A stretch of DNA of 30,304 nt, from positions 1 to 30,304 of the forward strand of contig CAJJKN010000013.1 in the NCBI GenBank assembly GCA_905188085.1, read 5' to 3'. The DNA comes from an uncultured Bacillota bacterium (GTDB lineage Bacteria; Bacillota; Clostridia; Christensenellales; QAND01). The position numbers and the translations under genes were made by a program. Numbering within the stretch: position 1 is the stretch's first letter; the number at the start of each line of letters is the position of its first letter. Positions 15,668 through 23,074 of this stretch are shown here, piece by piece. A model generated the notes under the pieces. The model worked only from the letters and a program-made list of their open reading frames with translations, ran no database searches and was not told where the DNA came from.

Positions 15668-16069
15668 ATTTCGGTTGTCTACGCTATGCGGGCAGAGCGA
15701 CAGAGGTGAAATACGGCACGCCCTTAATGGGGGTCTATCAAACTGCGGAGAACGCTTTATGCCCGAAAGCCGCTTACAATCAGGCGTTTCGGCTGTTTTG
15801 AGAAAAATCAGAAACCCCGCTGCAGAGCGATTCTGCGGCGGGGTTTTGTGCGTTTTAAGGATTGTGGATTTTTGTGCGGTTGTAATTGGGAACCGATGTT
15901 CTTGCGGTTTTGGGGATTGTGTATCAAACCGGATGCTTTCAATGCTGCACGCAACCCATCAAGCGGAAACCCAAGGGGGCGTTTGCAAGGGGTTATTCCG
16001 AGGAAAGGGTTTTTGGCAGAATCGAAAATAACGCATGGGTTTCAATGCAATGATGGCGGATTGCTTTGC
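15668..16069. other. spacer with possible coding relic and terminator
   Basis: About 400 bases without a complete gene. Between 15664 and 15801 one frame is open for about 45 codons and has ordinary-looking codon use (ending YGTPLMGVYQ then TAENALCPKAAYNQAF), but I see no ribosome-binding site, so it may be the tail of a decayed gene. I recognise nothing in 15850-16069. Confidence 0.4.
15813..15847 (+). terminator. terminator downstream of merR-type gene
   Basis: AACCCCGCTGCAGA (15813-15826) pairs with TCTGCGGCGGGGTT (15832-15845) with one G-U pair, followed by a short T run. Confidence 0.82.
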
Positions 16070-16102
16070 AAAAAATACGGCCGACAGATAAGCTGTCGGC
16101 CG
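16070..16102 (-). terminator. terminator of the ftsH-hdeD operon
   Basis: A perfect 10-bp stem CGGCCGACAG / CTGTCGGCCG with a 5-base loop (16078-16102) is followed on the minus strand by TATTTTTTG. It is 62 bases downstream of the hdeD-like stop. Confidence 0.92.
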
Positions 16103-16164
16103 CAAGGGGAAAGCCGCAAACCGCTTTAGAAAGCGCAGCGGCAGTTTCGGATAGGGTGATAAAA

Positions 16165-16707
16165 TCAGTGGCCGGAACCGATTTGGCTGATTGCCAATGC
16201 AATGCAGTCGATGCCAAGCAACACCAGATAAAAGCCGATGATATAGCGGATGGAGGCCCAAGACAGCCACGGATTGACCAGCATCAGCATTCCGAGAATG
16301 AGCCCTAAAAGATTCAAAACCAGCGAAAAGTAATAGTTAAAATTGCCGGTGAACAGACGGATTGCGGTTAGGTTTGACAGCCGGGAAACGCAATGGGCAA
16401 GAAACCACAGGGGAAACAATACCGTAAGAACGATTTTTCCCGCGTTGGGATTGAACAGCAGCACCGCGCCGGCCATGACGCTCAATGTGCCGGAAATCAG
16501 CGAAATAAAGGGGCCAAAGCCGACATAGCGCTCTATCCGGATATACAGAAGAATATCCGCAATGCCCATGAGCACGGCCATAATGCCATACAGAACAATG
16601 AAAGCGGTTAACGCTTGGTCGGGGCGCGCGAGCGTGTATCCGCCCAAAAGGATCAGCAGAAGGCCTTCTACAATTGCAAACCGGCCAAAACCGGAACGCC
16701 CTTTCAT
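16165..16707 (-). CDS. HdeD-family (DUF308) membrane protein
   Basis: The 180-residue product is almost entirely hydrophobic with about six predicted membrane spans. The short internal repeat of the HdeD/DUF308 family is visible: a small-residue-rich span (EGLLLILLGGYTLARPDQAL), another beginning FGPFISLISGTLSVMAGAVL followed by LFNPNAG, and the C-terminal LVNPWLSWASIRYIIGFYLV. HdeD proteins are inner-membrane proteins linked to acid or stress resistance in enteric bacteria; the role here is unknown. Its ATG overlaps the ftsH stop by four bases (16704-16707), so the two are translationally coupled. The pairing hints at a membrane-stress role or at FtsH-dependent quality control. Confidence 0.85.
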   Translation of the reverse strand: MKGRSGFGRFAIVEGLLLILLGGYTLARPDQALTAFIVLYGIMAVLMGIADILLYIRIERYVGFGPFISLISGTLSVMAGAVLLFNPNAGKIVLTVLFPLWFLAHCVSRLSNLTAIRLFTGNFNYYFSLVLNLLGLILGMLMLVNPWLSWASIRYIIGFYLVLLGIDCIALAISQIGSGH

Positions 16708-18536
16708 GCGTTGTCACCTCCGCGATGCAAAATTTCCATAAATTCATCCCCGGTGATGGTTTCTTTTTCATAGAGGAACTTTGCCAGCTCATCCAGCTTT
16801 GCACGATGCTCGGACAGGATATGAAGGGCCTTTTCGTGCTGCTTTTTTACCAGCGCCACGACTTTCTGGTCGATTTCGCGCTGGGTCTGCGCGGAGCAGG
16901 CCAGAGAGGCGTCTCCGCCAAGGTATTGGTTGTTGACGGTTTCCAGCGCCACCATGTCAAACTCTTCATTCATGCCATAGCGGGTGATCATGGCGCGCGC
17001 CAGCTTGGTGGCCTGTTCAATATCGTTGGAGGCCCCGGTGGTGATGGAGCGGAACACCACTTCCTCCGCGGCGCGGCCGCCGGTGAAGGTGGCGATCTTG
17101 TTTTCGATTTCCTCTTTGGTCATCAGGTATTTATCCCCGGTGTCTATCTGCATGGTATAACCAAGCGCGCCGGAGGTGCGGGGAATGATGGTGATTTTCT
17201 GCACGGGGGCGGAATGGCTTTGCAGGGCGGCGACAAGGGCATGGCCGATTTCGTGATAGGATACCACGAGCTTTTCATGATCGGACAGAACGGCGTTTTT
17301 CTTCTGATAGCCCGCAATGACCACTTCGATGCTTTCTTCCAAGTCCGCTTCCGTGACGGCTTTGCGCCCTGCGCGGACAGCCCGCAAAGCGGCTTCGTTG
17401 ACGATATTGGCCAGCTCTGCCCCCGATGCACCGGAGGCCATGCGCGCTACGGTATGGAAATTTACATCCGGGGCGGTTTTAATCTTCTTGGCGTGGACGC
17501 GCAGGATGGCTTCGCGGCCTTTTAAGTCCGGCAGTTCTACGGGAACGCGGCGGTCAAACCGGCCGGGGCGGGTTAAGGCAGGGTCAAGCGATTCGGGGCG
17601 GTTGGTGGCCGCCAGAATGATAACGCCCGTGTTGCCCTCAAAGCCGTCCATTTCGGTGAGCAGCTGGTTTAAGGTTTGTTCGCGCTCGTCGTTGCCGCCC
17701 AGGTTGCCGCTGTTGCGCCGTTGGCCGATGGCATCGATCTCATCGATAAACACGATACAGGGCGCTTTCTCCTTGGCCTGTTTGAACAGGTCGCGCACCT
17801 TGGAGGCGCCCATGCCGACGAACATCTCCACAAACTCCGAACCGGAGATGGAGAAAAACGGGACATTCGATTCGCCTGCCACGGCTTTGGCCAGCATGGT
17901 TTTGCCAGTGCCCGGAGGGCCGACAAGCAGCAGGCCTTTGGGCATGGAGGCGCCGATTTCCGTATATTTTTTCGGATTGTGCAGATAGTCCACAATTTCC
18001 TGTAAGTTTTCTTTTGCTTCATCCTCGCCGGCAACATCGCTGAAACGGATGCCCTGCGTGGATTGCACATAGACCTTGGCGCTGGAATTTCCGGCAGCGC
18101 CGAACATCATGGAGTTTTTGCCGCCGGCCTGCTCGATCAGTTTTTTTCGCATGTATTGGCCAATACCGATAAAAACAAACAACGGCAAAATGGCGGTGGT
18201 CAGAAAGCTGACCCAGGGGGAGGTGGTTTTTTCCGCCTGTTTGGTAAAGGTTGCGCCGGCATCGTACAGCCGCTGGGTGAGGGTGGGGTCGTTCATTGTG
18301 CCTGTCTGATAAACAGCGGTGTTGTCCTTATCGGTAAATACGATGCTGTCATCCTCGACCTGCACACGGCCGATGTTTTTATTGTCGATCATGGTCATAA
18401 AGGTTCCATAATCCACATCCGTGACCTGCCCTTTGAGCAGCAGCGGCGTCACCACCAGGTTAAACAGAACGATGACCGATACGATGACAATGTAGTAGTA
18501 AATCAAAGGCTTTTTTGGATTTTTGACTTCTTTCAT
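16704..18536 (-). CDS. ftsH: ATP-dependent zinc metalloprotease FtsH
   Basis: The 610-residue membrane-anchored AAA+ protease degrades membrane and short-lived cytosolic proteins. Membrane spans lie at about 11-34 and 108-127. The AAA domain has Walker A GPPGTGKT (206-213), the pore motif MFVGMGASK (238-246), Walker B IVFIDEIDA (261-269) and the second region of homology TNRPESLDPALTRPGRFDR (311-329). The protease site is HEIGH (428-432), where most FtsH have HEAGH; both zinc His and the Glu are kept. The third metal ligand is in the TGASNDIEQAT stretch. The C-terminal tail is short. The minus-strand start follows AAGGAAGGAG. The first gene of an operon with the hdeD-like gene, it is controlled from the symmetric element at 18748-18776. 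Confidence 0.95.
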   Translation of the reverse strand: MKEVKNPKKPLIYYYIVIVSVIVLFNLVVTPLLLKGQVTDVDYGTFMTMIDNKNIGRVQVEDDSIVFTDKDNTAVYQTGTMNDPTLTQRLYDAGATFTKQAEKTTSPWVSFLTTAILPLFVFIGIGQYMRKKLIEQAGGKNSMMFGAAGNSSAKVYVQSTQGIRFSDVAGEDEAKENLQEIVDYLHNPKKYTEIGASMPKGLLLVGPPGTGKTMLAKAVAGESNVPFFSISGSEFVEMFVGMGASKVRDLFKQAKEKAPCIVFIDEIDAIGQRRNSGNLGGNDEREQTLNQLLTEMDGFEGNTGVIILAATNRPESLDPALTRPGRFDRRVPVELPDLKGREAILRVHAKKIKTAPDVNFHTVARMASGASGAELANIVNEAALRAVRAGRKAVTEADLEESIEVVIAGYQKKNAVLSDHEKLVVSYHEIGHALVAALQSHSAPVQKITIIPRTSGALGYTMQIDTGDKYLMTKEEIENKIATFTGGRAAEEVVFRSITTGASNDIEQATKLARAMITRYGMNEEFDMVALETVNNQYLGGDASLACSAQTQREIDQKVVALVKKQHEKALHILSEHRAKLDELAKFLYEKETITGDEFMEILHRGGDNA

Positions 18537-18747
18537 AGCAATCTCCTTCCTTTGCGGCGTTGCTTACCGATTTAAAAACCGATTTTGGGAACCGCTGCTT
18601 GGCCGGCGCAGGGGCTGTTTTTATCCTTAAAGTTGACCTTTGGCACAAACGCCGGGATCAAGAATCAGAACGATTATCAGAGCTGAGATCATCAGCCATG
18701 GAAAGGTTTTTTTTCATAAGCAGCACCCTTTGCTTATTTTTGAGACC

Positions 18748-18776
18748 ATTGTATCACAAAAAAAGTGTGATACAAT
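18748..18776. promoter_or_regulatory. perfectly symmetric bidirectional promoter/operator
   Basis: ATTGTATCACA (18748-18758), a 7-base A-rich centre and TGTGATACAAT (18766-18776) form a perfect 11-bp inverted repeat. Because TTGTAT and TACAAT are mutual complements, each strand reads TTGTAT, 16 bp, TACAAT. It can serve as a promoter in both directions, for ftsH (212 bases away) and for the TetR gene (55 bases away). A TetR dimer could bind the dyad. Confidence 0.6.
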
Positions 18777-18831
18777 AGTCTTAGAATTTCTTATACAAAA
18801 CAGGAGAAATTGACGAAGAGGGGAGGATGTC

Positions 18832-19416
18832 ATGTATCATATATCAACGGATAAACGGGCGCAAAAATCAGCGGCGCTGATTTGGCAGGGGATGGAGCAG
18901 TGTTTGCAGGAAAAGCCTTTTCACAAGCTGCGGATCAGCGATATCAACCAAAAGTCATATGTCAGCCGTGCTACTTTTTATCGCCTGTTTGACAGCTTGC
19001 AGGATGTGCTGGTGTATCAATGCGACCGGATTTACAGCCAGCTTGAAAAAGCGTTTCGAAGCAATGAAATCCAAACAAAACAGGACTTTTTTCTTCTGCT
19101 GATTGAAAAATGGATGGTGCAGGGGGTTCTGATTCAAACGCTGGTGGAAAACAACCTGACCGGCATTCTCTATGACACGCATATGAAACACAGAGATTTT
19201 ATGAAAGAGGTCTTTCAAAAAGGGACTGTGCTTTCCGAGCGGGAGGCGGATTATATGGTATCGCTTTTGGCAAACCTTATCCCCGCCGCCATGAATATCT
19301 GGTATCGGCACGGCAAAAACGAATCGCCCGGGGAGGTTTACTATGCCGTGGGGCAAAGCCTGAACATCATCAAAAATCAGCTTTTTGAAAACGGGTGTGC
19401 CGCGGGAGGCAGATGA
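18832..19416 (+). CDS. TetR/AcrR-family transcriptional regulator
   Basis: The 194-residue protein has a TetR-type DNA-binding domain at the N-terminus: helix 1 TDKRAQKSAALIWQGMEQCL, then RISDINQKSYVSRATFYRLF (34-53), where the second helix reads the DNA. The rest is helical and ligand-binding, without a recognisable subfamily. The ATG follows GAGGGGAGG. It lies divergent from ftsH across a symmetric operator-like element and 256 bp upstream of a MATE pump on the same strand. It may control itself, ftsH-hdeD, the MATE gene or several of these; the operator position best supports the first two. Confidence 0.88.
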   Translation: MYHISTDKRAQKSAALIWQGMEQCLQEKPFHKLRISDINQKSYVSRATFYRLFDSLQDVLVYQCDRIYSQLEKAFRSNEIQTKQDFFLLLIEKWMVQGVLIQTLVENNLTGILYDTHMKHRDFMKEVFQKGTVLSEREADYMVSLLANLIPAAMNIWYRHGKNESPGEVYYAVGQSLNIIKNQLFENGCAAGGR

Positions 19417-19507
19417 GCCGAAAAGGATGTTTTTTAAGAGGGTATGGTTTGTGTTCAATTGCAGCGCTTTTATGAGGAACGGCAAAGCCAACGGAGGGGG
19501 CCTGAAA

Positions 19508-19648
19508 TGCAATAAGCCGAACTATCTATACAGCGTTGCAGGGCGGCCCCGTGCATTTTGCGTCGGTTGGATGTTGTGTTGCAAGCGGAATCTTTGAAAC
19601 CGATACGAACGGCCGCACTTGCGATGCCGCTGCTTTCGGATAAAAAGA
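19508..19648 (+). pseudogene. possible short coding relic between tetR and the MATE gene
   Basis: In one frame from about 19508, 45-46 codons are open with codon use like real genes (containing ALQGGPVHFASVGCCVASG), ending at a TAA. There is no good start codon or ribosome-binding site. It could be the tail of a decayed gene or chance; I do not recognise it. Confidence 0.2.
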
Positions 19649-19672
19649 AGAAATTTATAAAGGAATATAAAA

Positions 19673-21004
19673 ATGGCGAAAGATGAGTATTTGATTACAG
19701 ATAAGCCCTTTAAAGCATTGACTGTTTTTGCAATGCCTATGATTCTGGGCAGCTTTTTTCAGCAAGTATACAACATGGCAGATTCGATCATCGTCGGCCA
19801 GTATGTCGGGTCCTCTGCGCTTGCGGCGGTCGGCGCCTGCGCGGCGCTGACGAATGTTTTCATTTGCGTGGCGCTGGGCGCCGGTGTGGGAGCCGGTGTG
19901 CTTGTGAGCCGTTATTTTGGTGCCCAAAATTATGGAAAGATGAAAACGATTGTGTCCACATCGCTGATCAGCTTTTTGGTGCTGAGCATATGCCTCTGTG
20001 TTTTTGGCTTTGGCTTTTCCCGTTCGATGATGAGCGTATTGCAAACGCCTGCCGATATATTGGAGGAAGCCGTGTTGTATCTGCGAATCTATTTTGTGGG
20101 CTTTCCGTTTTTGTTTATGTACAACATTCTTTCCGCCATGTTTACGTCCATCGGGGAATCAAAAATTCCGTTGGGACTTTTGATTTTTTCCTCTGTCCTA
20201 AATATACTTTTTGATCTTTGGATGGTAGCGGGCCTTGGCCTCGGCGTGTTCGGTGCGGCGCTTGCCACCCTCATTGCACAAGGCATTTCCGCCGTGTTCT
20301 CGCTTTTGATTTTTTTGCATCGGATGCAGCGATACAACAGCGCCTTTCATTGGTTTGACGGAAAGGAGCTGCGTTCCATGCTGCGGATTGCCGTTCCGTC
20401 GGTGCTCCAGCAGTCTACGGTGTCAATCGGCATGATGATCGTGCAGGCGGTTGTAAATCCATTCGGCACACAGGCGCTCGCGGGTTATGCGGCAACGATG
20501 AGAGTGGAGAATGTGTTTTCTCTGATTTTTGTATCCATCGGCAATGCGGTTTCGCCGTATGTTTCCCAGAACCTTGGGGCAAACAAAACCCGGCGGATCA
20601 AACAAGGATACCATGCCGCATTGGTGTTGGATGCGTGTTTTGCAGTGCTTGCCTTTATCGTGATTGAAACACTGCACACGCCGATTTCCTCGCTCTTCCT
20701 CGGCAAAGACGGAACTGCCTTAGCCTACCAGGTAGCCGGGGATTATATGAAATGGCTGGGGTACTTTTTCATCTTTATGGGGATCAAGATGGCAACAGAC
20801 GGCGTTCTGCGCGGGCTTGGAATTATGCGGCCGTTTCTCATTGCCAATATGGTAAACCTTGCGATTCGCTTGTCCGTTGCGTTGATTTTTGCCCCGCGTT
20901 TTGGCATAGCCTTTGTCTGGCTTGCCGTGCCGGCCGGTTGGTTTGCAAACTTTTTGATTTCCTATAGGGCGCTTAGAAAATCATGGCCAAAGTGTACAGA
21001 ATGA
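19673..21004 (+). CDS. MATE-family multidrug/cation antiporter
   Basis: The 443-residue integral membrane protein has about twelve hydrophobic spans in two similar halves, the MATE fold. Markers are PMILGSFFQQVYNMADSIIV with GQYVGSSALAAVGA following (first half), the FTSIGESKIPL region, VPSVLQQSTVSIGMMIVQAV (start of second half), GYAATMRVENV, and GNAVSPYVSQNLGANKTRRI. Such pumps export cationic drugs or metabolites using Na+ or H+ gradients; the substrate is unknown. The ATG follows AAAGGAATATAAAA. The TetR gene 256 bp upstream is a plausible regulator. Length is normal and the frame is intact. Confidence 0.93.
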   Translation: MAKDEYLITDKPFKALTVFAMPMILGSFFQQVYNMADSIIVGQYVGSSALAAVGACAALTNVFICVALGAGVGAGVLVSRYFGAQNYGKMKTIVSTSLISFLVLSICLCVFGFGFSRSMMSVLQTPADILEEAVLYLRIYFVGFPFLFMYNILSAMFTSIGESKIPLGLLIFSSVLNILFDLWMVAGLGLGVFGAALATLIAQGISAVFSLLIFLHRMQRYNSAFHWFDGKELRSMLRIAVPSVLQQSTVSIGMMIVQAVVNPFGTQALAGYAATMRVENVFSLIFVSIGNAVSPYVSQNLGANKTRRIKQGYHAALVLDACFAVLAFIVIETLHTPISSLFLGKDGTALAYQVAGDYMKWLGYFFIFMGIKMATDGVLRGLGIMRPFLIANMVNLAIRLSVALIFAPRFGIAFVWLAVPAGWFANFLISYRALRKSWPKCTE

Positions 21005-21544
21005 AAGGCGATGCAAAGGGAGGGTAAGCGCCGGGAACGTATTCGGATATTCGGTTGGGGCTTTTCGATTTAACAGCGGAGGGAAGGATTGGCAGGGCAC
21101 CGGCATAACGGAAAAACCTGCGCTGCCTACGAAACGGCCCTTTGTTCCATGGCCCTTGGCCGATATACCACGGGAAACCGGCCGGCAGACGCGGCTGAGC
21201 CGGCGCTGCAATTGAATAGGGAGGACGGTATTTGCCGCAAAGCCTCGAGGGTTCGGGGCTTTTTGATTGTGTTTATAAAGATGGGAGTGCAAGAAGAGGG
21301 GGTGTAAAATGGTAAACGCGGCGGGTATTTGTGTATGCTGGTGAAGTGAATGGCTTAGAATGGCAACGGATCGCTTACTTTATGAGGAAAGCGCGGTTCT
21401 TTTTATGATAAAATACAGAAAAAAGAAGAAAAATAAAGAAATTGAAGATGCGGTTTTGCCTGGCCCAGGTATGCACATAGTGCCGCATGTGATGAAACAT
21501 TCATGCAAATCGGTCGAATTCGTCTAAAATTAAGGGAAAATCTA
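21005..21544. other. spacer between the MATE gene and the BREX operon
   Basis: About 540 bases with no supported gene. It holds one terminator (21240) and a mildly purine-rich stretch. I see no integrase, tRNA or direct repeat that would mark an insertion boundary of the defence locus. Confidence 0.55.
21240..21264 (+). terminator. terminator downstream of the MATE gene
   Basis: AAGCCTCGA (21240-21248) pairs with TCGGGGCTT (21253-21261) with one G-U pair, followed by a TTTTT tract (21260-21264). It is about 235 bases after the MATE stop. Confidence 0.7.
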
Positions 21545-21573
21545 TTGAAATACGGCTTTGATAAAGGTATAGT
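21545..21573 (+). promoter_or_regulatory. promoter of the BREX operon
   Basis: TTGAAA (21545-21550), a 17-bp spacer and TATAGT (21568-21573) lie 30 bases before the Xre-type gene. No other equally good promoter is seen between here and brxC. Confidence 0.75.
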
Positions 21574-21603
21574 CAAAATACATTCTGTGCTGAGGTGAAA
21601 ATA

Positions 21604-21813
21604 ATGAAAGCAAGCTATAAAAAACTGTGGAAATTGCTTGTGGATAAGGAGATGAGCAAGGGCGATCTTCACAAAGCGTCTGGGTTGTCTTCCAGTACCA
21701 TGACAAAGCTGCGAAAGGGCGAAGATGTGTCGATGGAAGCCCTGAGAAAAATTTGCATTTGCCTCGGCTGTAATATCGGGGACATTGTGGAGTTTGTAGA
21801 CGAAGGCAAATGA
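21604..21813 (+). CDS. small Xre/Cro-type helix-turn-helix regulator (BREX-associated)
   Basis: The 69-residue protein is a single Xre-type HTH domain: YKKLWKLLVDKEMSKGDLHK, then ASGLSSSTMTKLRKGEDVSM with the recognition helix, then LRKICICLGCNIGDIVEFV. The ATG at 21604 is eight bases after GAGG; an in-frame GTG at 21595 overlaps that site and is less likely. It is first in the BREX operon, directly after the promoter and 71 bp before brxA. A role as local repressor of the defence genes is inferred from position only. It is far smaller than the WYL-type BrxR regulators described for other BREX loci. Confidence 0.88.
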   Translation: MKASYKKLWKLLVDKEMSKGDLHKASGLSSSTMTKLRKGEDVSMEALRKICICLGCNIGDIVEFVDEGK

Positions 21814-21884
21814 GCAGCTGTTTTCTGCGATGGATTTGATATTACAACAGCGAGTTTGGGAGGCCGGCTCAGAGGGGGAGGCAA

Positions 21885-22505
21885 ATGGAACGATCTCTGA
21901 TCTATAACGGAACGATCACGGCGGAACAGTTCCTCTTTTATGAAATCCGCATTGCATCGAAGTATTACCTCGACGGGGCATCCGTGGAGGATGCTATCGA
22001 AGAAATCAAAAAGAACAATCTGTTTCAATACCCGACCGAGCGGCTTGTTGCCCGCATGGTGCGAAGCTGCTACAAACGGCTGGACGCATTAGACGATGAA
22101 CAGCTCCGGCAGGAAATATCCATAGCTCCGGCGGAGATTGCAAAGCAGATCAATCTCTACGCCATGATGCGCTACAACCGCATTGTGTGGGACTTCATGG
22201 TCGGCGTGATCGGAGAAAAGTTCAGGAGTCAGGATTTCGAGTTTTCGCGGAAAGACCTGAATGTATTTTTCGCCCATTTGCAAGAGCAAAACGATGCTAT
22301 TGCAAAATGGAGTGAGTCAACGGTCAATAAAATCAAGCAAGTGCTTACAAAGGCCTTGGTGGAAGTTGGAATTTTGGATACCGTTAAATCGAAAAGACTG
22401 ACTCCATTGTTTCTCTGTGAAGAGTTGGAAGAGGGCATTCGGAGGAATAAAGATTTTGAAGCACTTGCAGCGTTTAACTGCTTTAGACAGGAGGCTCTGA
22501 AATGA
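21885..22505 (+). CDS. brxA: BREX protein BrxA (DUF1819)
   Basis: The 206-residue protein matches BrxA, the small DUF1819 protein that opens type 1 BREX operons; the characterised homologue is a DNA-binding, NusB-like helical protein. Recognisable stretches are ERLVARMVRSCYKRLDALDD, INLYAMMRYNRIVWDFMVGV, GEKFRSQDFEFSRKDLNVFF, QVLTKALVEVGILD and the closing LTPLFLCEELEEGIR. The ATG is preceded by GGGGGAGG. Its last bases overlap the brxB start (ATGA at 22502-22505), a sign of coupled translation. Identification rests on sequence pattern plus the brxB-brxC-pglX order that follows. Confidence 0.94.
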   Translation: MERSLIYNGTITAEQFLFYEIRIASKYYLDGASVEDAIEEIKKNNLFQYPTERLVARMVRSCYKRLDALDDEQLRQEISIAPAEIAKQINLYAMMRYNRIVWDFMVGVIGEKFRSQDFEFSRKDLNVFFAHLQEQNDAIAKWSESTVNKIKQVLTKALVEVGILDTVKSKRLTPLFLCEELEEGIRRNKDFEALAAFNCFRQEALK

Positions 22506-23059
22506 GCGAGATTAAGCAAGCGTTGGATAGAATTCGGGAGAGAATTTCCGATCCCAGTTTTCTTGCCAATAAAGGGCTGAGCAATGAAGTCGGTATTCAT
22601 GTGTTTTGCTATGATCCGGCAGATGAATTGATCGTCAGGGATTTTGTTTCCCGGCTGAAAGCGGAGAGCGGAACGCCGTACCGTATTAAGGAATGCGATC
22701 TGTATGAGATCTTTCTCAGGCTCTTGGAGGACAAGCGTGTTTTAAAATCCGTAGACGGCTTGGAAGAAAAAAGAGGGAAAGAATATCTCCTCAAACAGCT
22801 TCAAAAGATTGCAACGCCGGAAGCGCTTTTAAAATATATGATGTACGAACCGCACGAATATGGCGATGTTCTCTTTTTAACCGGCGTGGGAAAAATCTTT
22901 CCGTTTATGCGTTCTCACAAAATGCTGGACAGTATGCAGCATCTATTTGAGGACATTCCCATTGTGATGTTTTATCCAGGATCGTTCAACGGACAAGACC
23001 TAGGATTGTTTGGAAAGTTTTTGGACGGGCACTATTATCGGGCATTCAACCTTTTGTAA
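22502..23059 (+). CDS. brxB: BREX protein BrxB (DUF1788)
   Basis: The 185-residue protein is the DUF1788 protein BrxB, essential for BREX defence but without a known reaction. Family stretches seen are GLSNEVGIHVFCYDPADEL, KECDLYEIFLRLLEDKRVL, VLFLTGVGKIFPFMRSHKML and the closing IPIVMFYPGSFNGQDLGLFG. It overlaps brxA by four bases and ends 15 bases before the brxC start, so all three are one translational run. No ATPase, nuclease or membrane feature is visible. Confidence 0.95.
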   Translation: MSEIKQALDRIRERISDPSFLANKGLSNEVGIHVFCYDPADELIVRDFVSRLKAESGTPYRIKECDLYEIFLRLLEDKRVLKSVDGLEEKRGKEYLLKQLQKIATPEALLKYMMYEPHEYGDVLFLTGVGKIFPFMRSHKMLDSMQHLFEDIPIVMFYPGSFNGQDLGLFGKFLDGHYYRAFNLL

Positions 23060-23074
23060 TTGGAGGAAGGCGCT

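Noticed and set aside
16674..17525. Plus-strand open frame opposite ftsH
   Set aside because: It is a shadow of the conserved AAA and protease domains, with no family similarity of its own.
14041..21544. Genomic island integrated at the tmRNA 3' end
   Set aside because: tmRNA genes are common attachment sites, but no integrase gene and no second copy of the tmRNA 3' end were found in the window.
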